Shown piece after piece: positions 23,401 through 35,095 of a stretch of 64,000 nucleotides of DNA. Origin of the DNA: Polytrichum commune (lineage: Eukaryota; Streptophyta; Polytrichopsida; Polytrichales; Polytrichaceae); NCBI GenBank assembly GCA_950295325.1, contig OX485809.1:11842001-11906000 (forward strand). The letters are read 5' to 3'. How positions within the stretch are numbered: the first letter of the stretch is position 1; every line of letters begins with the position of its first letter. The position numbers and the translations under genes were made by a program. Below the pieces are notes generated by a model. It did no database searches. It was not told the DNA's origin and was given only the letters and a program-made list of their open reading frames with translations.

Positions 23401-25120
23401 ACGTCACGGTGTTCAGCACCTCAACCTCAAAGAAGGAAGAAGCCATGGGTGTACTGGGAGCTGATGACTTCCTTGTTACCACAGATGAAGCAGCTATGAA
23501 GGTAATTTCCATTTGTTTATCTATCAGTTTTCACTCTTCAATAGTATCTGGATCTCCCTTTTAACATAAGGTAGATGAGTCTTAAATTGTTACTTTTCCG
23601 ACTAGCCCACTTCTCCTAGAATATGAAACTGGTGATCAGTACAAGATGGTGAAAAAATCCAAATCAAGGCAATAGCCACTCTCCTTGCTATGATTTTCGA
23701 AGCTCATATGAATATCTTTTTCATTATGAAAGTGTAGATTCTCGTGCTTATTAAATAGTCATATAGGTTCCCCCAATTGTGTTTACTATTTAGCCTAGAA
23801 TGTTTATTACACTCTGAGCATGTAATCCGATCTCTTGAAAAAACACGTGTTTTTTGGGTGTTCATTCTTGGAACTGCACCGAACCTCATACCACTTAAAT
23901 ATAGGTGTCCGATTAAGATAAGTAAATAAATTAGGCATGTCTACCTATTGTTTGAGGTTCAAGGGTGGTTTAAACTCAAGGTGTTAGCTTGGATCCCAAG
24001 GAACTTTGACATTAAGCTACCTAAGGCTGGAATAGTGTTCAGATGGGTGACCTTCCTAGCACTTGATTTTAAGTGCACCTTACCACCTGAGGTCCACTCA
24101 ATTGTAGTGGGGGTATGTGGGTAGACTGTTTATTGTCAACCAACCATGGGAACTTGGGCTTGTTCTTGGGGGAGAATAGGTGTGTTTTGACCTGTCCACA
24201 CTCGTTAAAGGTGATTACCTTTCAGAGGAGGCAGTAGTCTTTGAGGTTTTCCAAAGTCTCGTGCTGTCTGTTTCAGATTTATTTGTAGAATTAGACCAAC
24301 TTGAAGATCATAATTTACACTAGTGGCAATGCTGGAGTTATCTGTTCAACTCTTCTCTTCTTTCTATTTCAGGTTCTCTATTGTGTATGACTTTATGTTG
24401 AAATTGCCTTACTAACCCCAGCTTATTAATTGTGCTCTGCATGCTCTCAACCCTAAACTCTACTAAGATGCATTGAGTATCTTTCTGTTTGGTGTTTTGC
24501 AGGCTGAAGCTGATAGCTTCGATTTCATCTTAGACACAGCTCCAGCAAACATTCCTCTGGACCCATACATCATCCTATTGAAGCAGAAAGGTGTATTTGT
24601 GATAGTTGGATCGGCATCAGAGCTCAAGTTTACCCCCCATCTGCTTTTCCTGAGTATGTTTCTTACACGTTGCTGTGAACCCTAAATGACCAATCTCTGC
24701 ATATTTCTAGAGTGCATTTCTTGTGAAAGACCTGCCGGATCTCAATAGAACAGGCTTTATTATTTCTCAAAATTTGGCTCTCAACCAGGTTATGTATGTT
24801 GCATATTACCATCGCTTATCAAGGTTGATGGGTCTTAAATGATGTCTTTTTCCAATTAGCTCACTTCTCCTAGGATATTGGGGATACAATCAGTACAAGA
24901 TATTTGACCTCAATATTTGGTATATGCAGGGAAGGTGATTACTGGAAGCTCGGCTGGTGGAATGGAGGAGATGCAAGAAATGCTCAACTTTTGTGCAGAG
25001 AAGGGTGTGGAAGCCATGGTTGAAGTTGTGAGCATGGAGAAGGTTAATGAAGCGTTTGAGCGGCTGTTGAAGAATGATGTCCGATACCGATTTGTAGTAG
25101 AAGTTGGGAATGCATTCTGA
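20459..25120 (+). CDS. CAD: Cinnamyl alcohol dehydrogenase-like zinc MDR enzyme, 6 exons
   Basis: 355-residue NADP(H)-dependent medium-chain dehydrogenase. Family knowledge: it reduces hydroxycinnamaldehydes to monolignols in the cytosol. Exons: 20459-20544, 20785-20898, 21832-22068, 23213-23501, 24503-24653, 24930-25120, with phases that join cleanly (1068 nt). Visible residues: catalytic zinc C46 (GICYADL), H68-E69 (PGHE) and C165 (LLCAGIT); structural zinc C99, C102, C105, C113 with the family's exact spacing; a Rossmann motif at about 191-196 reading ALGGVG instead of GLGGxG; and STSTSKK (214-220), which favours NADP. The words [18 protein letters not shown] and [12 protein letters not shown] resemble the CAD1/CAD-like class more than lignin-type CAD4/5. 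The longer in-frame reading upstream to 20204 lacks family similarity, so the ATG at 20459 was chosen. Introns 3 and 4 contain 5S-derived repeats. Confidence 0.93.
22676..22699 (+). repeat. (AAAG)n microsatellite at the 3' end of 5S-derived copy 1
   Basis: About six AAAG units. On the element's strand it is a CTTT-rich tail. Confidence 0.8.
22700..23096 (-). mobile_element. 5S-rRNA-derived element, copy 1 (SINE3-like or Cassandra-like), in CAD intron 3
   Basis: On the minus strand: AAAAGGGTGGCTTAAACC, a GACTCCATGGGAACTCCGAG block, then AAAATAGTGCTTGGATAGG, GTGACCTTCCTAGCAC and a 3' part with ATTTCGGGATTA and a GTGGCAACAT word. The order matches the 5S rRNA gene (GGATCCCATCAGAACTCC, GAGTAGTACTAGGATGGGTG, ACCTCC), including the internal Pol III promoter. 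Confidence 0.75.
23590..23935 (+). repeat. Dispersed repeat family R1, copy A, in CAD intron 4
   Basis: Shares CACTTCTCCTAG, CATATGAATAT, CCCCCAATT, and the ending GTC(C)GATTAAGATAAGTA with 51700-52055. A fragment also occurs at 24835-24905. It lies just before 5S-derived copy 2. Confidence 0.7.
23960..24343 (+). mobile_element. 5S-rRNA-derived element, copy 2, in CAD intron 4
   Basis: AAGGGTGGTTTAAACTCAAGG, then GGATCCCAAGGAACTTTGA, a TTAAGC word, GGAATAGTGTTCAGATGGGT and GACCTTCCTAGCACTTG. The 3' end GTGGCAATGCTGGAGTTATCT is shared with the other two copies. It has the best-preserved C-box of the three. Confidence 0.78.
24835..24905 (+). repeat. Fragment of repeat family R1 in CAD intron 5
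   Basis: Matches the start of the 23590 copy: a GTCTTAAAT word, CACTTCTCCTAGGATAT and ATCAGTACAAGATAT. Confidence 0.6.
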
Positions 25121-27329
25121 TTGGATTTTGTTAATGCAAAGTTGACAGTTGAGACTTAAAGGTTGCGAGGGTGGAAGAATAAGCATACAGTTATTTCCTG
25201 CAGTGACTTAAGTTTGCAAGTTGACAACATGAGACAGTCTTGAATAAAAGTGGACCATGATTGTCTAAGCCATCACATCACAGTTGGTTTGCAGTAATGA
25301 AGGTATCTCACTTGTAACCTGTGTGAAGGTGAAATTTGCCACAGATCCTTGTAAAGAGATGATAGAGATATTCAAATTGTTGCCATACAACTTTACCGCC
25401 GATAAGTAATTCTTCATTTCTGCAAATATTTTAAATTCCTTAATGCAAATGATGGTGGATTCTTGTTGCTACAAACTTTAAGAGTATGGTTTAGTTCTCA
25501 ATAAATATCCTTCATGCTTAAAAGCAATCATCCACATAGGGGGAAAGGGTGTGTTCCATATTCTTGCAATCATATGGGGGCATCTTTAACTAACCTCAAA
25601 TCTTGTTACTGATTACAGGATGTGTTGATGTTCGGAATCCAATAAATTTCTCAAATGACATCTCTTTACAACATATTTCATGCAAAATGTCAGCAACTTG
25701 TGACAATACAGTAGTTGGGATAGGTCTTAAATATGTGAATGTAACACCAAGCACTGCTGATTGCACGTGAGTTGAAAGATCCAGGTTACATGAACCTTAT
25801 GTGGGCACCTGACTTGATTGGATACTTACCACTCAAAGTGTATGATGACTTGAGTTAAGAATAGACATCAAAAGACTTCTGTTATAATGAGATTGGACTA
25901 TACGCTCAAAATATAGACACTGATCTAAGTTCAATACTTATTAGTTGGGAGAGTTTATGTAACCAAAGATAAGGGAATATTCACATTGACCTCTGCTGAC
26001 ATTTGCCTCTCAGCTCCAATTCTGAAACATAATTTATCAATCTTCAAGGTTCGCAATTGATCAGATTAGACAATTCCCAATATGATCCAACAGCCAAAAT
26101 TGTATGCGGCTTGAAGTGCCCAAAATAGAGCCACAAATCTTATATGTAATGCATGACCAATGAGTTATGGACATTTCCAATTCACACACTTCCATCAAAA
26201 CTTCATGGGCACTATACTATAATATGATATTTAGTTTCACCAATTCTATTTGTCTTGCTCAATACTAATTGTGAACCACTGTATACAACATTGGGTACCC
26301 ACACCCATACCCACCCATACCCATGGGTTTTGGATAAGTGTGGGTCTGGATCATCGCACATGGGTGGGCATGGTTGAGCATGTCCTCAATGAAAAAGAAA
26401 AACTAGGATCCTTATGCAATGCGCTCAAGCCACAAACACTCAACAACTTGCTATTCCTACGTTTGAATCATGACATTTGCAAATAAACAAGTATCATGTT
26501 GTATTACTTGTATTATGGTCATCATAACGAATAGGTATAGTCACTTTGAAGTCATGTGTATGGGTGGGTATGTCGTAGCAAGATTCTTTAATGGGTGGGC
26601 ATGGGTGGACCCAAATTGACAAGCTCCCTAGCTGGGTGGCATGGGTGGGCGTAACCTAGTGCAATGTTGGGTCTGGTATAGTGTCACTAACACTAAATGT
26701 TAACCCAACATTATTTGTCATTCCTTGTAAATTTTTAGGGGATTATAGAATAACAGTGTTGCAATTACTGTCACTTACCAAGTGATCTTCATCCGAAGTT
26801 CAATCAGCCATGAAAATATTTCATCACAAGTTGTTGGCAAAAGAAGGTAGGTTTTGGCCAGTGGATGAATTCATCCATCATCCATGACAATATTTGCTCA
26901 CTTATAGAAACATATGACCATCATGTGACAAATGGGTAGCTAGCTAACATTTGAAAGTCGAAATTCAATGAATAGATCTTTGGTCAAAAATGACAAAAGC
27001 ATAATGCCTCTTGAATCAAGACAACATACCCTCCCCAAGAATATTACTACAGCCCACTCTAGACTATTTATGGTACACCCACGCCTCAAATGAGAACCCT
27101 ATGCAGCCCCACGGGAGCAGTATCCACAGAGGGATGCTCTCCACAGTAGAACTAGCAGCATAAACATTATCATCTTCTCAAAGCTAGTGCCTACTCATCT
27201 TATTCAAAACGATTTGTCATATGTTACACAGGTCTATCCATGACTCAGGCCTCTTGAGAGTGTAAAATTACACAAATGGGGCTGCAGTTTGTCCACATCA
27301 ATTCAGTTCGAGTACATTTATATGACAAA
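25121..27329. other. Convergent space between CAD and metacaspase
   Basis: Holds both 3' UTRs, repeat family R2 at 25880-26120 (also at 32800-33040), and a stretch at 26290-26650 rich in ACCCATACCC/GGGTGGGCATGGG words in both orientations, perhaps a decayed MITE. No gene recognised. Confidence 0.4.
25880..26120 (+). repeat. Repeat family R2, copy downstream of the metacaspase
   Basis: Shares TTGACCTCT, ATTTGC(C/A)TCTCA(G/A)CTCC, CAATCTTCA and GGCCAAAA/AGCCAAAATTGTATG words with 32800-33040 in the same orientation. Confidence 0.6.
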
Positions 27330-30300
27330 TTAGGCTAGGCGACCAAGGAATGGTGCATCAGCGTTGCGATCACTGCAATACAGACAGGGATGCTGGACGT
27401 ACCCCTGACTTTTTAGTAGCTTTCTAGTTAACATGACCACATCCCGGTTCGAAAGCTGTGTTTTAGTCTCGCCGATGACTGTTTGAATTGCATTGCTGAG
27501 AGCTCCATAGGCATTCTTGGGATTGGAAGTGGGATTGGCATCAGCTGACTTCTCTTCAGGCTCGCAAGCACTAATGAGTACACATGAGTCATGAGGTCTG
27601 CCTCGCCTCCGTTGGTAGCGAGAAAGCTCCCCATGGAGAGCACCAAAAGTGCCCCCACCTTCCACCCCACCATATTGATGATCTCCATACCCCCCTCCCC
27701 CTGAAGAGGTAGGCCCGTGATCGGTAAGTTTTGTTTTCAAAAGAGTAGATGCAAGGCCTCCAATTTTCCCTAGCAGGCCATGGTGACTGCCGTCACCACC
27801 ACCATCGCCACTTTCCTGAAGGTGACACAGAGCACATCATTGTTTAGTAGTGTCCCAGTTAGCGGACGCTGGGGTCAAAATCACAGGCCGGATTGATGCT
27901 CACTAATTGGGTAGGAATTCTTGAGTGGTTTGACGCTCAGTGCTTGCAGAGAGCATCCCCACTCTGGAGAGTAAAGGCTTTGCTTTGTCCAATCTCAAAG
28001 TACTCGCCTACTACAAACCTTTGAACCTAGCAAAGTTGACGAGTTTGAAATCTCAAAAGGTAGCGAGCAGAACTCTCGAAGTAACAGCAGCCCAGGGATG
28101 AAACTTTTCTTTGTCTGATCTCTAAGTTCTCTCCTACTACAAATCTTTGAGTCCGGCAAAATTGATCAAGATTAAGAGCCCTAAAGGTAGCAAGCAGAAA
28201 TCTTGGGAATAAAACTGCCCAGGCACGACGCTTTGGCTTTGTTCAATCTCGAAGTTCTCTCAGCCTTTGAACCTGACAAAATTATGAGTTTGAGTGCCCT
28301 AAAGGCAGCTAGCAGGAAGCTTGGAGTACCAGTGCCTGAAGGCCTGTTATGCCAGGCCACGAGCTGGGAGACTGCACCTATTTCCAAGCTTGAACACTTG
28401 AACATACTGATGCTATGTTTAACGGTCCAGGATAGTGCAACTACGTGTATTGAGGAAAACAAAATGCAGTCTGAACACAGTCCACATTCAAGTTGTCAAT
28501 GAACTCCGAACTTATTTGTGGTGTATGATTTGTGAATTCAGTTTTGAGCTGACAACTTCTTTGGCAATGTCAGAAGAGACCACTCAAGCATGTGACAGAG
28601 GCACAGTATTCACACCATTCTTGCAGCAGTGCGATAGCATGTGCATTAAAACAAAGACACCCCTTGCGTACCTGAAGCTTCTGTATCACCTCGGTGACAA
28701 AGAACTTCACCGTGGGGCTTGCATCTTCTCCAAAGAGACTGTAGATTGATTGGCGGATGTTATCTACTCTTACACGTTGCCCTGTTTGCTGGCTCAAAAT
28801 TTCTGTGAGCGTCTGGATATCCAAGGACTTCGATACTAGAGGTGTGTGATGAGGTTTTCCCGAATAACCATGACTCCCACTGGCTGGGTATCCACTGGAA
28901 CCTTCGCCGGTGTCCGGGTATCCTCCATGCTTTCCAACCCTTTCTGTCGGATATTCGGTTGGGTACTTTGAGGGGGGCCGTGAAGAAGAGTCATATCCGC
29001 CTCCTTCGCCATAATTATCTCGCCTGTTGGGACCCCTCGCATAATTTTCTTTTTCATACCGCAGTTTGTCTTCATCTCTTGGATTAATAACAGAATGCTT
29101 TCGTTCTCCGTATCTGGCAATGAAAATGTATATGATCCAACCACATCAGTTACCAGCTTCGGTAAATTCACATCAATGCAAAAACTTCTCCATTGCAAAG
29201 CGGCATGGTGGCATTACAGAAAGAAAGATTGTCATTGCACAATACATCATCGAATCAAATCAGCGTGAAACTCAATTTCGTGTTTGTAATCTATGCTTTG
29301 AGCTGTCTGCAACCACAAGGCCGGACACAATGAACTCCAGAGACACGGTGCAACCAGCCTCTCCACTTTAATATTTCCGTGAACACATACAGAGCCACTC
29401 GCAACCAATTTCACAACTCCCGTAGCAACTGGAGAAGGAAGCTACAATTCATAGCGGCGGCAGCCTTTGCAAACGAACAGCAGGACAGCTTTCCTCATGC
29501 ATGACAACCTTTGCAAATAAAAATTTATAATACTCGGACCGCTGGAAGGTGAATTTTACGGTGGAAATGGCAATTGAGTCTCACCTTTCGTAGGGGTCTC
29601 CTTCAGGCCTCACTGGAATGGAACCATAGCCGCCTTCATCAGATCTCCGAAACGGTCCTTCAGATGCGTGAAGGTAATCATCATCCACGGGCCTGGCAGG
29701 CACATCATATCTCCCTCGACCTGGATAATCATCATCCACGGGTCGCAAAGGCCTCTCGGAGGCCCCTCTAGGTGGATATCCAAACTCATCGCTTGATGGC
29801 CCTACAGGTTTCTCAAAAAAGGTGGGAGGTGGGTAACCGTCATCCGTTGTGGACCTCCCAGGCCTTTCATAAGCACTTTCGGGTGTATAACCATACTCAC
29901 TGTCCAAGGACCTAATAGGCCTCCCTTGTCGTTCATATCCTGTTTCTCTTGCTGAGTAACCTTCCGGAGGCCGTCCGTAAGCTTCTTCTGCTGGATAGCT
30001 CCCAGAATATGGACTCTCAGCTGCGTAACCAAACGATCTCTCAGCGTATCCTGTCTCAGGCTCACTGCCTGCACTTCTCATGTAATGTAAGTGAGTCATG
30101 TAGCCTGTGCCTGGATCTGCAAAGCCTGCCCTGGAGTCACTACGCACATTTTTCATGTACTTTCCGTCATAATAAGGAGGGGGCTCATCTGTGTATCCTC
30201 TCTCCGGCCCTCTTGCCTCCTGTCTCTCACGTGGTCTTTCGGGGACATACCCTGACCCTCGGTTGTCGTATTCGGAATCAGCATAGCCTCCTTCAGGATA

Positions 30301-32583
30301 CCCTCGCTCGTATTGTGACTTGAGCTGTCGCCCATATGGATCTACGCCCTGAGGTTCATACACTCTTTCCTTCCTTGGGTCACCAGGCTCATCACGGCTA
30401 TTGAACCTTGGTTCAAGAGCTTCACCGACGACATTCAGAATGGGATTCTTATTCCTACCCCCGCCTCCTCCACCGCCAGCATAAGCTTGGATTCCCTCAG
30501 TGACTAACCCCATCAAACCGTCGCCACCTGCCGGAGGTCTGCCAGGCCTTCCATCAGGTCGAGGCCGAGGTCTGCCTCCTGATAAGAGACCCCCGCCAGC
30601 GGACATGGCGCTGCCAATCTGCTCTTTCTCACTGTCAATTAGCCCTCCACTATGGCATGAGTCCGCTATAAAGGTGAAATTTACCCCAGGCGGAATCCTA
30701 TTCACAAGCTCGCGGAAGTCATCGTCTGTTCAAAACAACATCTCCGAGAATGAACAATGTGGACATGGACAAGCACACCACCTCGCCGTATCTGGACTAA
30801 AAACTACGAATCTGATCGTATAGACGAGTAGAGACTCCAATTTACTTTGCAAAAAGAGCTCGACAAGGCCGTGTATACGAATCTAAACTCTACACTACAA
30901 TATACCATATTGTAGTTTGCTACTCGCAGCATAGGTATTCTTCCAAGTCTGGTGGCTCATTCTTAGCATATGCTCTATTAACCAAGCCATATCCAACAGA
31001 AAGCGATTAAGACGTAATTTCCAGAGCACATAGAGGCGGGATGTGCATTTGATTCCTTTTCCTACGTTAGGATTCTGATGAAAGGTTCAACTGGGCAGCG
31101 CTGGCATAAGAACCATCCCTCGTGAAGTCTAGTTCTTCGAAGGAAAAGCTTACCTGTAAGGAGGTTCATATCACTTGGCACAATGCACTCTTCATATCCA
31201 GTGTCATCTGGCATTCCATTCTCCGGAGGTACCTGCAGATCAATAATAGCACACAGTTCAATTACAACCCTGGCGAACCGGGTCCGCATGCTCTTGGGAG
31301 CCCCGCATTCTCTTAGAAACCGTAGTCTGGACATCAGAGCCATATACAACACTGCTGGTGTCTCGCGCATATACATGAGGTTCAGTACCACACACGTTTT
31401 CCCCTTCATTCATCAGGTTACATTTTCTAATCCCGCTTGATATTGCTGTCACGATTAAAGAACTCAAAAATTTCGCAACATTGGTCAAGAAATCAGGAGA
31501 TCAGAAGCAGAACATTTAACAAGCACTTTCTATGGGCTTCCATGGGCTGACCAAACTTGCTCACCTTGTAAACTGGCGTCACAGAGTGAGCGTCTACAAG
31601 TACGTGTGAATCGTGAGCAATTGACACTTTACGAAGTAATATGCAAGCAAATGTACCTGGGTGCCATGCCCGCTGAAGTGGAAAAACAGTACATCTCCAG
31701 GCTGAGCTCCCTTAATCAGCTTATTCTGCAGGATGAACAATTGGATGTTTGTCAAGAAATGAAAATAAGATAGGATATCATATCATCATAGTGATCAACG
31801 TGACATTTCGGATACTTACTTGCGTTTAAAGAATTTACATTGTTAGTGAAGATCTGACCAATTCCGAGTGTTCAAGTCCACATTTTTGTAATGTTTTGAT
31901 AAGAAGTTGAATTTATACTCCTCGCATATGCAAATATCTTAAGGAAAAGGGTGGGTTAAACCCAAGGTCTTAACCCGGATCCCATGGGAACTTCTTTGGT
32001 TAACCCGCTTAAGGCCGGAATAGTGCTCGGAGGGTGACGTTGCTAGCGCTTGATTTTCCGGTGCACCACCAAATCATAGTGGGTATCTGGGTGAACCGGA
32101 TATTTTCAACTAATGTTTTCAACCACCCATGTGAAAAGGAGCATTAGTCTTTGGGATCCCTCTAATTCTCGTGATGCCAGTTTCGGGATTAAATAAAGGG
32201 AAATTGACATGAAGCAACACCGTCATTCCCGCCAGTAGCAACATTGGAGTCATCTCTCATATGTAAAATTTGTTGAATTGCAACATATCAAATTGGTCAA
32301 CAGTTTCAATTACGCGAGCATCCAATGCGTTATTGAGCATGGAGCTCTTCATTGAGCTGCAAATTCAGGTACTGGCAGCTCGTACCAGGCACGCCCGAAT
32401 GTTGGCTCCAGTAGGCTGTGCACCACGAGGGTCGGTGTCCACAAGCTGTATGATCTGGTCTTTACCGAAGCCGAAGCGCTTCTCGAGCAAGATTCGCATG
32501 CGCTCCACATCATTCACACATCCTTTGAGCTCACATTTCTTATTCGGGTAGTTGCACCCTACCAGCAATGCCCTCTTGATCAT
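27330..32583 (-). CDS. Type II metacaspase with a ~430-residue Tyr/Gly/Pro-rich insertion, 6 exons
   Basis: About 804-residue Ca2+-dependent, Arg/Lys-specific cysteine protease (family function; C14B). Exons: 32583-32386, 31725-31657, 31232-31154, 30725-29585, 29113-28672, 27815-27330. The total is 2415 nt with clean phases. The p20 half starts [20 protein letters not shown]. Catalytic His86 is in HFSGHGT and Cys139 in [10 protein letters not shown], the same numbers as Arabidopsis MC4. The conserved linker helix block ([19 protein letters not shown], 592-640) and the p10 half ([25 protein letters not shown]) are intact. Between about 160 and 590 lies low-complexity sequence with repeated GY-x-P-E, ERP and PVDDDY words. 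Relatives are usually 320-430 residues, so this is about twice as long. There is no signal peptide. Intron 1 holds a 5S-derived element. A 5' UTR exon may lie upstream. Confidence 0.93.
27975..28343 (+). repeat. Three ~120-130-bp tandem repeats in metacaspase intron 5
   Basis: Units at 27975-28096, 28097-28224 and 28225-28343 share CTTTG(T/C)-CAATCTC, AGTTCTC, CTTTGA(A/G)(C/T)C, CAAAATT and GGTAGC(A/G)AGCAG words. Confidence 0.75.
31945..32255 (+). mobile_element. 5S-rRNA-derived element, copy 3, in metacaspase intron 1
   Basis: AAAAGGGTGGGTTAAACCC, CCGGATCCCATGGGAACTTC, GGCCGGAATAGTGCTCGGA, GGGTGAC, and the shared tail with TTTCGGGATTA and AGTAGCAACATTGGAGTCAT. It is antisense to the metacaspase gene. 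It contains the 5S-like A-box/IE/C-box region at about 31977-32036. Confidence 0.78.
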
Positions 32584-34460
32584 GGTTGCCACTGTTTCTT
32601 GCCACTTCTTTTGCACTTACTGCATCTGTGAGCACATAAAACACTTAGTTACTCTAACGACATATACAGTGGAGTATGCGGAGTGCAAGCATAGTCCAAG
32701 ACACAACGCTCTAGCATAAAGAATGAAAAGTAAGCTCTAAGAATTCCCATAACATGTATTTGAGTGGTATATGGCAAGGCTTGTAATCAAGAGCGTAAAC
32801 CAAAATGACACGTGTTACAATGGAACTCGACTATTGTTCAAATAAAAGCACCATTCTAAGTTCAGTAGTTAACACATATGGAAGGACAAGAATAATCTTC
32901 ACTTTGACCTCTTGTAATATTTGCATCTCAACTCCGATTTCTACACTTCAAACCCACAATCTTCATGATTCACAAATGCTACCTGGATGAGACAATACCC
33001 GATCTCATCCGATGGCCAAAAGTGTATGTGGAGTTGGATAGGTCCGCATACCTTAGCCGACCTAGTTACGAGGACGTAGTGCTCGCGCTATCTAGCAGCG
33101 AAGTGAAATATAACCACAAAGGCCACTAGACCTCAAACTCAGAGCAAGGGGCGTCTAGATTTAAAGGTTGAGACGTAGAAGGATTGTTTCGAAACTGAGT
33201 GGGAATTGGAGCAGGCCTTATGGATTAAGCAATAAGGACAATCCAAAGCCGGCTGACTCCCGGAGCCATATCTCCAACTCCAAATTACAAAGAGAGAGGC
33301 GAAGTAGTAAACACTCAACCAACGTCGCCGTCACCAAAACTTCAAAACTTCATAACCTTAACACCATTTTTTTGCAGAATATAGAAATGAATCAAGACAA
33401 ACATCAAATGAAGGAAAATTTCGTTAACATCCCGCTATAGCTTACCTCCACTCCCTGCAACCTCCCTGTCCGCTTGAACGCACTTGAAAGCACTTGAAAG
33501 CTCCACTGAGGCTCAAATCTGCACCGTTTTTCACGAAGTCAAGCTCCTAACAACCTCCTGGACGACAATATACCTAATTATATGAATAAAGACCGAATTT
33601 CGAGGCTCCTATCTCCTCTCGGCAGATTCCAAAGCGCATCTGCAGGCCGGCAAACCGTGGGGCTTCGAAGACCGAGGCAATGAGAGACTCAGAGAAGACC
33701 CTGACATTGGGAACGCATAGGGAACGCACGAGGCTGGACGCTGCCGCTGACGCCATTGGGAACGCGGGAGCCTTGTTAGGAGCCTTGTTCGGAGCCTGGT
33801 CGGGAAGCCGCAGACACGCGGCGGAGTGGGCCCTCGCCACGTCGATAGTTATGCGGTTGGTGGAATGACAGGCAGACTCCAGAAGCTTCATACCACGTGT
33901 CGTGTTACTGTTGGTTGCTAAGAGATTTGTGTTCTTGTGGGTGTCACTTGCATGGTTGGGGCCCGAAGTTGACCCATTCAAGCACTTTGGTAAGAAGGAA
34001 TCCAAGCTGCCTCGTGGACCACATCTCTACAATTTTTGCAACTCCAAGTGAAGGCCAACGATATAGAGGGGCCGCTTAACTCTTAAGCATTGATGCAACC
34101 CGAAATGGGTCACTACCTAATATTTTGATGGGTTTGCGATCCATCTACATGGATGAAACATATCTACTCGTGTAGGGTGGTGTTCACTACCATGTGGATC
34201 AAAGAAACATATAAAAATTTCATACTTCAAGCATGTAAGGAATTTTTGTTAGGTTGGTATTTGCTTGTTTGGGAGGTGGTCCCATGAGCTGTATCCAAAT
34301 CTAGGAGCTAATATCTTTCACATATGATGCCCAAATTAGGTGGTTTTTTTTTCCCCTTAGGACAAGGTGACAGTTGGGCACAACTTGACTTGATGAATTT
34401 GGAATAAAATGGCGGATGCTAGACCTCCCCCCTACGAACCTTCAAGGGGAGGTGGATAGG
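32584..34460. other. Metacaspase upstream region with repeat R2 and a GC-rich patch
   Basis: Repeat R2 (second copy) spans 32800-33040. A GC-rich patch at 33640-33870 contains a short duplicated word (GGAGCCTTGTTAGGAGCCTTGTT-like) and overlapping ORFs on both strands, none recognised. It may be a promoter/5' UTR island of the metacaspase. Confidence 0.35.
32800..33040 (+). repeat. Repeat family R2, copy upstream of the metacaspase
   Basis: Direct-orientation relative of 25880-26120. The two copies bracket the metacaspase gene. Confidence 0.6.
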
Positions 34461-34469
34461 GGTTGGGGC

Positions 34470-35095
34470 CTATGATCTGGCACCTCCAGGCAACCCCCAC
34501 AAAAACAAATCTAAAAATATCAGATCTCGACGGAAAATTGTTACCCGCTCAACCTGACTTCGAAAAATGAAATTGCCCTTGCATTCTTGAAGGATTGTTT
34601 GTCCGTATAACCCATATTGAGTGCACTTCATCTTCAAGGTCCAAAATCCAGTATGTATATGTTCACTTCCATTGAATAAATAAGCAATTGATTGGGATTT
34701 CATTTTCAAAAGTGAAATTGTCTATAAAGCATGCAATTAACTTGGAAGTCATAATTAATTACATTGAATCATCTTTTATTAGTTTGAATGTATACAAATA
34801 CTTGTGGAAATAGAAGGCATTAGCTAAAATATCATAAAATAAGCATACTAAAAATAAAATGATAATTTTAGTTCCATTTTAGAATTACAAAGACCCTTTC
34901 AATGGTAAGTCGCAAAAATTATAACCTCAGTGCTTATGAGGGTTTTGTTATATTTTTGACTTCCAAGTTAATTACATGCTTTATTCACAGTTTCACTTCA
35001 AAAATAAAATCCCAATCAATTATTTATTTACTCAATGGAAGTGAACATATATATTGGATTTTGGACCTTGAAGGTGAAGTGCACTCAATATGAGA
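34470..35095 (+). mobile_element. Foldback/MITE-like element, family F, copy A
   Basis: 34612-34745 is the inverse of 34955-35095. Shared blocks include GAAATCCCAATCAATT, CAATGGAAGTGAACATATA and GTGCACTCAATATG. The left side extends to about 34470 with a part whose inverse is found at 46800-46910 but is missing on the right here. No transposase is inside; the middle is AT-rich. Confidence 0.75.

Noticed and set aside
27428-27688. Second frame in metacaspase exon 6, and antisense ORFs at 29949-30823
   Set aside because: Shadows of the metacaspase coding exons.
33574-34005. 143-codon minus-strand ORF (and plus 33680-33868) in a GC-rich patch
   Set aside because: No recognisable domain; more likely promoter/5' UTR of the metacaspase or an old repeat.
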